Assembly: GCF_001522585.2 (NCBI RefSeq) | Contig: NZ_CP013374.1 | Span: 372,001 to 436,000 of the forward strand | Direction: 5' to 3' | Source: Burkholderia sp. NRF60-BP8 | GTDB taxonomy: Bacteria; Pseudomonadota; Gammaproteobacteria; Burkholderiales; Burkholderiaceae | Length of the DNA stretch: 64,000 bases | Shown here: positions 1 to 10,400 of the stretch, one piece after another | How positions within the stretch are numbered: position 1 is the first letter of the stretch | How the letters are laid out: the number at the start of each line of letters is the position of its first letter | Made by a program: the position numbers and the translations under genes | The notes under the pieces: model-generated | Database searches by the model: none | Told to the model about the DNA's origin: nothing | What the model saw: the letters and a program-made list of their open reading frames with translations, nothing else

Positions 1-3000
1 GATGCCACCGAGACTGCCGGTCGCACCGCCGACACCATCTGCTGCGCCGGCCAACGTCCCGACTGCACCAGTTGCCGAGTTGGCCACCGTGCCGACGATG
101 CCGCCAAGACCGCTGGTCGCGCCGCCAGCACCGCCCAGCGCGCCGGCCAGGGTTCCGACTGCACCGGTGGCCGTGTTGCCCACCGTGCCCACGATGCCAC
201 CGAGACTGCCGGTCGCACCGCCGACACCACCTGCTGCGCTGGCCAACGTCCCGACTGCACCGGTTGCCGAGTTGGCTACCGTGCCCACGATGCCGCCAAG
301 ACCGTTGGTCGCGCCGCCAGCACCGCCGACTGCGCCGGCCAATGTCCCGACTGCATCGGTTGCCGAGTTGGCTACCGTGCCCACGATGCCACCGAGACTG
401 CCGAGGCCTCCGGTCGCGCCTCCGCCGACACCGCCCACTGCGCCGGCCAACGTCCCGACAGCGCCTGTTGCCGAGTTGCCGACCGCGCCCACGATGCCGC
501 CGAGACCGCCGGCCGCGCCGCCGGCACCGCCCACTGCGCCGGCCAGCGTTCCGACTGCACCGGTGGCCGTGTTACCGACCGTGCCCACGATGCCACCGAG
601 ACCGCCGGTCGCACCGCCAGCACCACCCAGCGCGCCAGTCAACGTTCCGACTGCACCAGTGGCCGTGTTCGCTACCGTGCCGACGACGCCACCGAGACCA
701 CCGGTCCCGCTACCGACACCGCCCAAAGCACCAGTCAGCGTTCCGACTGCACCCGTCGCCGTGTTCGCGACCGTGCCGACAACGCCACCGAGACCACCGG
801 TCCCACCGCCGACACCACCCAGCGCACCAGTCAGCGTTCCGACTGCACCCGTCGCCGTGTTCGCTACCGTACCGACAACGCCACCGAGGCCACCGGTCCC
901 ACCGCCAACACCGCCCAAAGCGCCAGTCAGTGTTCCGACTGCACCCGTGGCCGTGTTCGCTACCGTACCGACAACGCCACCGAGGCCACCGGTCCCACCG
1001 CCAACACCGCCCAAAGCGCCAGTCAGTGTTCCGACTGCACCCGTGGCCGTGTTCGCTACCGTTCCAACGACACCGCCGAGGCCGCCGGTCCCGCCACCAC
1101 CGATGCCACCCAGTGCGCCGGTTACCGTACCGACCACACCGCCAAGACCGCCAGCCGGATCGCCAACTCCACCCAAGGCACCCGTCACCGTACCGACCGC
1201 GCCGCTTGCCGCATTGCCCACCGTTCCGACAACGCCACCGAGACCACCGGTCCCACCGCCGACACCACCCAGCGCGCCAGTCAGCGTTCCGACTGCACCC
1301 GTCGCCGTGTTCGCGACCGTTCCAACGACACCGCCGAGGCCGCCGGTCCCGCCACCACCGATGCCACCCAGTGCGCCGGTGACCGTGCCAACCACGCCAC
1401 CAAGCCCACCGGTCGGATCACCAACTCCACCCAAGGCACCCGTCACCGTGCCGACTGCGCCGCTTGCCGCGTTGCCCACCGTTCCGACAACGCCACCGAG
1501 ACCACCAGTCCCGCCACCGCCGACACCACCCAGCGCGCCGGTCAGCGTTCCGACTGCACCCGTCGCCGTGTTCGCGACCGTGCCGACAACGCCACCGAGA
1601 CCACCGGTCCCACCGCCGACACCTCCCAGCGCACCAGTCAGCGTTCCGACTGCACCCGTCGCCGTGTTCGCGACCGTGCCGACAACGCCACCGAGACCAC
1701 CCGTCCCGCCGCCAACACCGCCCAGTGTGCCAGTCAGCGTTCCAACTGCACCCGTTGCCGTATTCGCGACCGTGCCGACAACGCCACCGAGGCCGCCAGT
1801 CCCGCCGCCAACACCACCCAACGCGCCAGTCAGCGTTCCGACTGCACCCGTCGCCGTGTTCGCGACCGTGCCGACAACGCCACCGAGACCACCGGTCCCA
1901 CCGCCGACACCACCCAGCGCACCAGTCAGCGTTCCGACTGCACCCGTCGCCGTGTTCGCTACCGTACCGACAACGCCACCGAGGCCACCGGTCCCACCGC
2001 CAACACCGCCCAAAGCGCCAGTCAGTGTTCCGACTGCACCCGTGGCCGTGTTCGCTACCGTACCGACAACGCCACCGAGGCCACCGGTCCCACCGCCAAC
2101 ACCGCCCAGCGCGCCAGTCAGCGTCCCGACTGCACCCGTGGCCGTGTTCGCGACCGTGCCGACAACGCCGCCGAGACCACCAGTCCCGCCACCACCGATG
2201 CCACCCAGTGCACCGGTTACTGTGCCAACCACACCACCAAGCCCGCCGGTCGGATCGCCGACACCACCCAAGGCGCCCGTCACCGTACCGACCGCGCCGC
2301 TTGCTGCGTTGCCCACCGTTCCGACGACGCCACCGAGACCACCGGTCCCGCCGCCAACACCGCCCAACGCGCCAGTCAGCGTTCCGACTGCGCCCGTGGC
2401 CGTATTCGCTACCGTGCCAACAACACCGCCGAGACCGCCGGTCGGATCGCCGAGACCACCCAAGGCACCCGTCACCGTACCGACCGCGCCGCTTGCTGCG
2501 TTGCCCACTGTCCCGACAACGCCACCGAGTCCACCAGTCCCGCCGCCGATGCCACCCAGCGCGCCGGTTACCGTGCCAACCACGCCACCAAGCCCACCGG
2601 TCGGATCACCCACTCCACCCAAAGCGCCCGTCACCGTACCGACTGCGCCGCTTGCCGCGTTACCCACCGTTCCGACGACGCCACCGAGTCCACCAGTCCC
2701 GCCACCACCGATGCCACCCAGAGCACCGGTTACCGTGCCAACCACACCACCAAGCCCGCCGGTCGGATCGCCGACACCACCCAAGGCGCCCGTCACCGTA
2801 CCGACTGCGCCGCTTGCTGCGTTACCCACCGTTCCGACAACACCACCGAGACCGCCAGTCCCGCCACCACCGATGCCACCCAGAGCGCCGGTTACCGTAC
2901 CGACCACACCACCAAGCCCACCAGTCGGATCGCCGACACCACCCAAGGCGCCCGTCACCGTACCGACTGCGCCGCTTGCCGCGTTGCCCACCGTTCCAAC

Positions 3001-3660
3001 GACGCCACCGAGACCACCGGTCCCACCACCGACACCGCCCAAAGCGCCAGTCAGCGTCCCGACTGCACCCGTGGCCGTGTTCGCTACCGTGCCAACAACG
3101 CCGCCGAGACCACCAGTCCCGCCACCACCGATGCCACCCAGTGCACCGGTTACTGTGCCAACCACACCACCAAGCCCGCCGGTCGGATCGCCGACACCAC
3201 CCAAGGCGCCCGTCACCGTACCGACCGCGCCGCTTGCCGCGTTGCCCACCGTTCCAACAACGCCACCGAGACCACCGGTCCCCCCGCCAACACCGCCCAA
3301 AGCGCCAGTCAGCGTTCCGACTGCGCCCGTGGCCGTATTCGCTACCGTGCCAACAACGCCGCCGAGACCACCCGTCCCGCCACCGCCGACACCACCCAGT
3401 GCACCGGTTACCGTACCGACCACACCACCAAGACCGCCAGCCGGATCGCCGACACCACTCAGGGCACCCGTCACCGTACCGACTGCGCCGCTTGCTGCAT
3501 TGCCTACTGTCCCGACAACGCCACCGAGACCACCAGTCCCGCCACCACCGACGCCACCCAGTGCGCCGGTCACCGTGCCAATCACACCACCGAGACCACC
3601 CGTCCCGCCACCACCACCGCCGACACCACCCAACGCCCCCGTCACCGCACCGACCGCACC
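1..3660 (-). repeat. 96-bp tandem repeat array inside the exported repeat protein
   Basis: Near-identical 96-base units (32 codons) follow one another from the left edge to about 3660. They mix a long form coding VVGTVANTATGAVGTLTGALGGVGG and shorter variants in which the VANTATGAV part is dropped or replaced (for example GNAASGAVGTVTGALGGVG). Unit identity is highest between roughly 650 and 3400, which suggests recent expansion by slippage or unequal recombination. The unit phase stays in frame throughout. Confidence 0.8.
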
Positions 3661-4152
3661 GGTTGCCGTGTTCGCTACCGTCCCGACGACATCACCAAGC
3701 CCGCCAGCCCCGCCACCACTTCCGCCAAGGCCGCCCAGCGCACCCGTCACCGTGCCGACCACACCACCGACACCACCTGTCCCACCGCCGCCACCACCAC
3801 CGACACCACCCAACACCCCCGTCACCGTACCGGCCACGCCTGCGACCGGCTCGAGCAATCCGCTACCGATATCGATGGTCGCGCTTCCCGTCCCCGTCCC
3901 TGCCAGCCCGATCGAGATACCGCCCGCATTCGGGCTGCCGACCGTCACCACCCCGTTCCCCCATCCCGTCACGGTGCCGACGAGTTCCCCGGGCGCGGGG
4001 GATCCGCCTGCGACGATGAGACCGTCGGATTTGCTGACACTTCCCACCGGGGAAGCCAGTACCCCCGCCTGAGACGCCGAGGCGGCCAGGCCGAACAAAG
4101 CCGCGACCGACAAGGCGATGCCTGTCAATTTCACGTTCGCTTTCGTTTTCAT
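1..4152 (-). CDS. Giant exported Gly/Val/Thr-rich tandem-repeat protein, partial (C-terminus beyond window)
   Basis: The ATG at 4152 is preceded by a GAGG ribosome site 6 bases upstream and opens a frame that stays open to base 1, so at least 1384 codons are present and the C-terminus is missing. The N-terminus (MKTKANVKLTGIALSVAAL...) is a Sec signal peptide with probable cleavage after ASA or SQA near residue 29. A region of about 100 residues follows, and the rest is a tandem array of 32-residue units with cores such as GTVANTATGAV, GALGGVGGG and TGGLGGVVG. Glycine is abundant but not at every third position, so a collagen triple helix is not supported even though databases often label such proteins collagen-like. 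It is probably a cell-surface or secreted structural protein or adhesin. No anchor or translocation domain is visible in the part present. It lies just downstream of the giant autotransporter on the same strand. Confidence 0.75.
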   Translation of the reverse strand, partial: MKTKANVKLTGIALSVAALFGLAASASQAGVLASPVGSVSKSDGLIVAGGSPAPGELVGTVTGWGNGVVTVGSPNAGGISIGLAGTGTGSATIDIGSGLLEPVAGVAGTVTGVLGGVGGGGGGGTGGVGGVVGTVTGALGGLGGSGGGAGGLGDVVGTVANTATGAVGAVTGALGGVGGGGGGTGGLGGVIGTVTGALGGVGGGGTGGLGGVVGTVGNAASGAVGTVTGALSGVGDPAGGLGGVVGTVTGALGGVGGGGTGGLGGVVGTVANTATGAVGTLTGALGGVGGGTGGLGGVVGTVGNAASGAVGTVTGALGGVGDPTGGLGGVVGTVTGALGGIGGGGTGGLGGVVGTVANTATGAVGTLTGALGGVGGGTGGLGGVVGTVGNAASGAVGTVTGALGGVGDPTGGLGGVVGTVTGALGGIGGGGTGGLGGVVGTVGNAASGAVGTVTGALGGVGDPTGGLGGVVGTVTGALGGIGGGGTGGLGGVVGTVGNAASGAVGTVTGALGGVGDPTGGLGGVVGTVTGALGGIGGGTGGLGGVVGTVGNAASGAVGTVTGALGGLGDPTGGLGGVVGTVANTATGAVGTLTGALGGVGGGTGGLGGVVGTVGNAASGAVGTVTGALGGVGDPTGGLGGVVGTVTGALGGIGGGGTGGLGGVVGTVANTATGAVGTLTGALGGVGGGTGGLGGVVGTVANTATGAVGTLTGALGGVGGGTGGLGGVVGTVANTATGAVGTLTGALGGVGGGTGGLGGVVGTVANTATGAVGTLTGALGGVGGGTGGLGGVVGTVANTATGAVGTLTGTLGGVGGGTGGLGGVVGTVANTATGAVGTLTGALGGVGGGTGGLGGVVGTVANTATGAVGTLTGALGGVGGGGTGGLGGVVGTVGNAASGAVGTVTGALGGVGDPTGGLGGVVGTVTGALGGIGGGGTGGLGGVVGTVANTATGAVGTLTGALGGVGGGTGGLGGVVGTVGNAASGAVGTVTGALGGVGDPAGGLGGVVGTVTGALGGIGGGGTGGLGGVVGTVANTATGAVGTLTGALGGVGGGTGGLGGVVGTVANTATGAVGTLTGALGGVGGGTGGLGGVVGTVANTATGAVGTLTGALGGVGGGTGGLGGVVGTVANTATGAVGTLTGALGGVGSGTGGLGGVVGTVANTATGAVGTLTGALGGAGGATGGLGGIVGTVGNTATGAVGTLAGAVGGAGGAAGGLGGIVGAVGNSATGAVGTLAGAVGGVGGGATGGLGSLGGIVGTVANSATDAVGTLAGAVGGAGGATNGLGGIVGTVANSATGAVGTLASAAGGVGGATGSLGGIVGTVGNTATGAVGTLAGALGGAGGATSGLGGIVGTVANSATGAVGTLAGAADGVGGATGSLGGI

Positions 4153-4450
4153 GAATAACCTCATTTCGGTTGGACAACCGCGGAACGGCTCGAGCGATGA
4201 CGCGTGGACCCTGCCGCTGCGAAGGCGGCGCGAATCGTTCGCGGATTGCCCGATACGGCAAAGCGTTGAAACAGGTTTAAACAGGCCGATGCAACGGGAC
4301 ACCAGACATCAAGCGACGCACTTCATGAAAATTGATTCGCATCACGAAACTTAAGCGATGCGAACCTGACAACCGACCATCATCGAACCATCGATCGACG
4401 ATTGACCGCTCACGACGATACCTTCCGTCGCGAGCGGCCCCCGCCTCCCT
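4153..4450. other. Intergenic region between the two giant surface-protein genes
   Basis: No gene is seen. It holds the hairpin at 4406-4437 just after the autotransporter stop and the presumed promoter of the repeat-protein gene. The copies of CCTGTTT flanking a GTTTAAAC palindrome (4275-4282) are the only other structure noticed. Confidence 0.5.
4406..4437 (-). terminator. Hairpin after autotransporter stop, possible terminator
   Basis: The arms CCGCTCACGACG (4406-4417) and CGTCGCGAGCGG (4426-4437) pair with one mismatch around an 8-base loop, 14 bases beyond the stop at 4451. No T-run follows on the minus strand, so the hairpin could stabilise the mRNA end instead of terminating transcription. 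Confidence 0.4.
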
Positions 4451-7400
4451 TTAGAACTTCCACAGCAGATTGCCGTACAGCGCGTGGTCGCTGATGCTGC
4501 CGCCGATCTGGCCGCTGTAGGACAACCCGAGCGACAGGTTCTTCGTGACGGCCGCGTCGACACCGACCTCGAGCACCGCGGCGTCACGCGCGACCGGCAC
4601 ACCGACCACGCTGAACGGCGAACCGCCGCTCGCGAACGACAGCCTCGACGCCGGCTGCGTATTGCCGAACGCGTGCCGCCAGCCGACCGTGCCGAACGCC
4701 GTGACCTTGCCCTTCGTCGTGACCGCGACGTCGGTCGAGGCCCGCACGCCGAGGGTCGAGAAGCCGAGGCCCGTCGTGTCGGAATCGCCCTGCAGGGCAG
4801 CCGCGCCGCCGTTCTCCTTGAAGCCGTCGGTGTGCAGGCTCGCGTACCCGAGCCCGACGAACGGTTCGAGCGCGACGTTGCGAATGGCCGTCGAGTAGCC
4901 GATCTCCGTGAACACCTGCGTCGCGTTCGCGTCGTAGCTCGCGGTGTCGTGATCGGAGAAGCTGCCGAACGACGGATTGCGCTCGCTATGCACGCGGTAC
5001 CACGACTGCGACACGCCACCGCGCACGTTCCACGCGTCGTATCGGCCGCTGGCGTACAGCGCGATCGTCTCGCCGTTGACCTTCGCCGACTCGTTCTGGT
5101 CGGTATTGAGCTGGCTGCGCGACGCGCCGCCCGCGATACCGACGCGCCAGTGGCTGCTGACTTCCGCGTCCGTACCGACGACGAAGCCGTACAGGTTGCG
5201 ATCGATCGAAGCGACGCCGTCGCCGTCGAACCGGCTATGCGAACCGTACAGCCGGCCCCACACCGCGGGCTTGAACGACTTGGCCGGCGTGCAGCCGTTC
5301 TCCGCGGCCATGCGCCGGTCGAGCGCCGCCGAGTGATCGTCCGCCGACACCGGCGCCTCGCATCCGCAGAGCGCCCCGCCCGGCTGCGAACCGAGCCGTG
5401 CACGATCGAGCACCGCGTCGCGCACGTAGCGGCTATCCGACAACAGCACGCTGCGCGTACTCGGATACAGGTCGCCGGCCAGTTGCGTGAACGCGCGGTT
5501 CGCGGTCGGCGCATCCGTCGTCAGCACCGTATCGAACAGCGGGTTGCCGGCACCGAGCGTGCCGACCGCGCCCGCCACCGCTTGCCCGTCGGGCGTCGTC
5601 GCGACCGACGTGAACGGCGTGCCGTTCGGCGCCAGCGACATCAGCACCTGCGCCGGGTTGTACGTGAGCGTCGGCGTGAGGAACGCATACGTCGAGTTCA
5701 CCGCGCTGAACTGCCCTTGCACGCCCGCGCCGGCATTCACGATGGTGTAGAGCTTGCCCGGCTGATATTGCCCGGTCGCCGCGACGACCTGTACCGACCC
5801 GCCGTTGAGCGTGGCGGAGCCGGTCACGTCGAGGGCGCCGCTCTGTTGCGGCGTGGCGCCGACCTGCAGCGTCGAACCCGGCTGGAAGGTCGCGTTGCCC
5901 GCGACCTTCAGCGGCTGCCCGAGCTGGAGGACCGATGCGGTACCGCCGCCCGACACGACCAGGCCGCCGATCGTGCCCGTCCCGGTGACGGTCGCGCCGT
6001 TGCCGACGGTCACCGGCGAGTTGGCCAGCGAACCGGTGACCGCGAGCGTGCCGCCCGTCACGGTGGTCGGCCCGGACAGCGTGCTGGTCCCGCTCAGCAC
6101 CTGTGCGCCCGTGCCGGCCAGCGTCAGCGGGCCGGTACCCGACAGCGTGCCCGCGAACGAGCTGGTGCCGGCGGTATTGACGGTCAGCGGCGTCGCGCCG
6201 AGGTTCACGTTCGAACCCGTCGTGCCCGACAGCGTGCCGATCGATTGCGGTGCGGCCGAACCCGTGAGGTCCAGCGTCGCGCCGCTGCCGGCGAGCGTCA
6301 CCAGGCTCGTCGGCGCAAGGCTGCCTGCGCCGGCAAGCGCGAGCATGCTGCCGCTGCCGATCGTCGTGCCGCCGGTGTACGTGTTGACGCCGGTCAGCGT
6401 CTGCGTGCCGCCGCCCTGCACCGCGAAGCCGCCGGTACCCGCGATCGTGCCGCCGAACGAACCGCCCGTCGGGCCGGCCACGGTCAGCGTGTTGCCGCCG
6501 AGATTCACGGTCGAACCCGCCGCGCCCGACAGCGCGCTGGCCGTCTGCGGCGTCGTCGTGCCGCTGACGTCGAGCGTCGCGCCGTTGCCGGCCAGCGTCA
6601 GCGCACTGCCGGCCGACAGGCTGCCGTTGCCGCCGACCGCCAGCGTGCTGCCGTTGCCGATCGCCGTGCCGCCCGTGTACGTGTTCGCGCCGCTGAGGGT
6701 CGTCGTCGACGGGCCGCTCACCGCCAGGTTGCCGCCGCCCGAGATCGGGCCGCTCAGGCCGAGGTTGTTGGCGCCGCCCACCGTCAGCGTCGAACCCGTG
6801 CCGAGGTTCACGGCGTTGCCGAGCGTCGTGCCGGGCACGCTGGTCCCGAGCGTGCCGCCGTTGCCGCCGACACTCAGCGTGCCGCTGCCGAGTGCGGTCG
6901 GCGTGCCGGCGACGAGCGTGCCGCCGCCCGTGACGCTGGTGCCGCCGGTGTACGTGTTGGCGCCGGACAGCGTCGTCGTCGCCGGGCCGTTGAGCGCGAG
7001 TGTGCCGCTGCCGGAGATCGGGCCGCTCAGACCGAGGCTGTTCGCACCGCCCACGGTCAGCGTCGAGCCCGTACCGAGGTTCACCGCGTTGGTCAGCGTC
7101 GTACCCGGCGTGCCCGCGGCCAGCGTGCCGCCTGCGCCGCCGGTGTTCAGCGCGCCGGTGCCGAGCGCCGTGTTGCTGCCCGCGACCAGCGTGCCGCCGC
7201 CCGTCAGGTTCGTGCCGCCCGTGTACGTGTTGTTGCCGGTCAGCGTTTCGGTGCCCGGGCCGGCCAGCGTGAGGCTGCCGCCCGCGCCGGCGATCGTGCC
7301 GCCGTACGTGCTGCTGCCCGTGCCGCCGAGCGTCAGGTTGTTGCCGCCCAGGTTCACCGTCGAGCCGGCCACGCCCGACAGCGTGCCCGTCGTCTGCGGC

Positions 7401-10400
7401 GTGGTCGCGCCGCTCAGGTCGAAGGTTGCGCCCGCACCCGTCAGGCTCACCGGCGTCGTCCCCGACAGGCTGCCGCCCGCGCCGATCGCCAGCGTGCCGC
7501 TGTTGATCGTCGTCGCGCCGGTGTACGTGTTCGCGCCCGTCAGCGTTTCGGTGCCCGTGCCCGACAGCGTCAACCCGCCCGTGCCGCCGACCGTACCGCC
7601 GAACGTGCCGTTGCCCGACCCGCCGAGCGTCAGCGTGTTGCCGCCGAGGTTCACAGCCGAACCCGCTGCGCCGGACAGCGTACCGGTCGTCTGCGGCGAC
7701 GTGGCCGCGCTCACGTCCAGCGTCGAGCCCGCACCGGTCAGATCGACCGCGCTGCCCGCCGACAGGCTGCCGCCCGCACCGACTGCGAGCGTGCTGCCGC
7801 CGCCGATCGTCGTGTTGCCGGTGTACGTGCCGGCGCCGGTCAGCGTCGTCGTCGACGGGCCGGTCACCGCCAGATTGCCGCTGCCCGAGATCGCACCGCC
7901 GAGGCCGAGATTGTTCGCACCGCCCACCGTCAGCGTCGAGCCCGAACCGAGATTGATCGCATTGGTCAGCGTCGTGCCGGCCACGCTCGTGCCGAGCGTG
8001 CCGCCTGCGCCGCTGGTGTTCACCGTGCCCGTGCCGAGCGCCGAGCCGTTGCCGGCGAGCAGCGTGCCGCCGCCGCTCAACGTCGTGCCGCCCGTGTACG
8101 TGTTGTTGCCGGTGAGCGTTTCGGTACCGGTGCCCGACAGCGTCAGGCTGCCGCCCGTGCCGGCGATCGTGCCGCCGAACGTGCCGCTGCCCGACCCGCC
8201 GAGCGTCAGCGCGTTGCCGCCGAGGTTCACCGTCGAACCGGCGACGCCTGCCAACGCGCCCGTCGACTGCGGCGACGTGGCCGCGCTCAGATCGAGCGTG
8301 GCGCCGGCGCCGGCCAGATCGACCGCGCTACCCGACGACAGGCTGCCGCCCGCGCCGACCGCCAGCGTGCTGCCGTTGCCGATCGTCGTGTTGCCGGTGT
8401 ACGAGCTCGCGCCGGTGAGCGTCGTCGTCGACGGACCGCTCACCGCGAGGTTGCCGCTGCCCGAGATCGCGCCGCCAAGGCCCAGATTGTTCGCGCCGCC
8501 GACCGTCAGCGTCGAACCCGCGCCGAGATTCACCGCGTTGCCGAGCGTCGTGCCGGCCACGCTGGTGCCGAGCGTGCCGCCCGCGCCGCTCATGTTCAAC
8601 GCACCCGTGCCGAGCGCCGAGCCGTTGCCCGCGATCAACGTGCCGCCACCGGTCAGGCTCGTGCCGCCCGTGTACGTGTTCGTGCCGTTCAACGTTTCGG
8701 TGCCCGTGCCGCCCAGCGTCAGGCTGCCGCCTGCCCCGGCAATCGTGCCGTCATACGTGCCGCTGCCCGTGCCGCCGAGCGTCAGGTTGTTGCCGCCCAG
8801 GTTCACCGTCGAGCCGGCCACGCCCGACAGCGTGCCCGTCGTCTGCGGCGTGGTCGCGCCGCTCAGGTCGAAGGTTGCGCCCGCACCCGTCAGGCTCACC
8901 GGCGTCGTCCCCGACAGGCTGCCGCCCGCGCCGATCGCCAGCGTGCCGCTGTTGATCGTCGTCGCGCCGGTGTACGTGTTCGCGCCCGTCAGCGTTTCCG
9001 TGCCGGTGCCCGACATCGTCACGCCGCCCGTGCCGGCGATGTTGCCCGCGTAAGTGCCGTTGGCCGAGCCGCCGAGCGTCAGGTTGTTGTTGCCCAGGTT
9101 CACGGTCGAGCCGGCCACGCCCGAGATCGCGCCCGTCGATTGCGGCGACGACGCGCCGCTCAGGTCGAGCGTCGCTCCGGCCGCCGTCAGGCTGACCGGG
9201 CTGCTCGACGACAGGCTGCCGTTGCCGCCGATCGCGAGCGTGCCGCTGTTGATCGTCGTCGCACCGGTGTACGTGTTGGTGCCCGTCAGCGTTTCCGTGC
9301 CGGTGCCCGACAGCGTCAACCCGCCCGTGCCGCCGATCACGCCTGCGTACGTGCCGCTACCCGAACCGCCGAGCGTCAGCGTATTGCCGCCCAGGTTGAC
9401 GTTCGTGCCCGTGCCGCCGGACAGCGCGCCGCTCGTCTGCGGCGACGTGGCCGCGCTCAGGTCGAGCGTGGCGCCGGTGCCGGACAGGTCGATCGCGCTG
9501 CCCGACGACAGGCTGCCGCCCGCGCCGACCGCCAGCGTGCTGCCGCCGCCGATCGTCGTGCTGCCCGTGTAGGTGTTCGCGCCCGACAGCGTCGTCGTCG
9601 ACGGACCATTCACTGCGAGGTTGCCGCTGCCCGAGATCGCGCCGCCGAGGCCGAGATCGTTCGTACCCCCGACCGTCAGCGTCGAACCCGCGCCGAGGTT
9701 CACCGCGTTGCCGAGCGTCGTGCCCGGCGTGCTCGCGGCCAGCGTGCCGCCCGCGCCGCTCGTGTTCAGCGCACCCGTGCCGAGCGCCGTGTTGCTGCCC
9801 GCGATCAGCGTGCCGCCGCCCGCCAGGTTCGTGCCGCCCGTGTACGTGTTGTTGCCGGTCAGCGTTTCGGTACCCGTGCCCGACAGCGTGAGGCTGCCGC
9901 CCGCGCCGGCGATCGTGCCGCCGTACGTGCCGTTGCCCGTCCCGCCGAGCGTCAGGTTGTTGCCGCCGAGGTTCACCGTCGAACCGGCCACGCCCGACAG
10001 CGTGCCCGTCGTCTGCGGCGTGGTCGCGCCGCTGACGTCGAACGTTGCGCCCGCACCGGCCAGGTTCACCGGGCTGCTCGCCGACAGGCTGCCGCCCGCG
10101 CCGATCGCCAGCGTGCCGCTGTTGATCGTCGTCGCGCCGGTGTACGTGTTGGTGCCCGTCAGCGTTTCGGTGCCCGTGCCCGACAGCGTCAACCCGCCCG
10201 TGCCGCCGACCGTACCGCCGAACGTGCCGTTGCCCGACCCGCCGAGCGTCAGCGTGTTGCCGCCGAGGTTCACCGCCGAACCCGCTGCGCCGGACAGCGT
10301 ACCGGTCGTCTGCGGCGACGTGGCCGCGCTCACGTCCAGCGTCGAGCCCGCACCGGTCAGATCGATCGCGCTGCCCGACGACAGGCTGCCGCCCGCGCCG

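Noticed and set aside
2..4072. A 1356-codon Pro-rich open frame on the plus strand
   Set aside because: It is the complement of the Gly-rich repeat gene. The minus strand has the signal peptide and ribosome site; the plus frame has neither.
1..4152. Calling the repeat protein a collagen-like protein
   Set aside because: There is no continuous Gly-X-Y period; glycines fall in pairs and triplets within a 32-residue unit.
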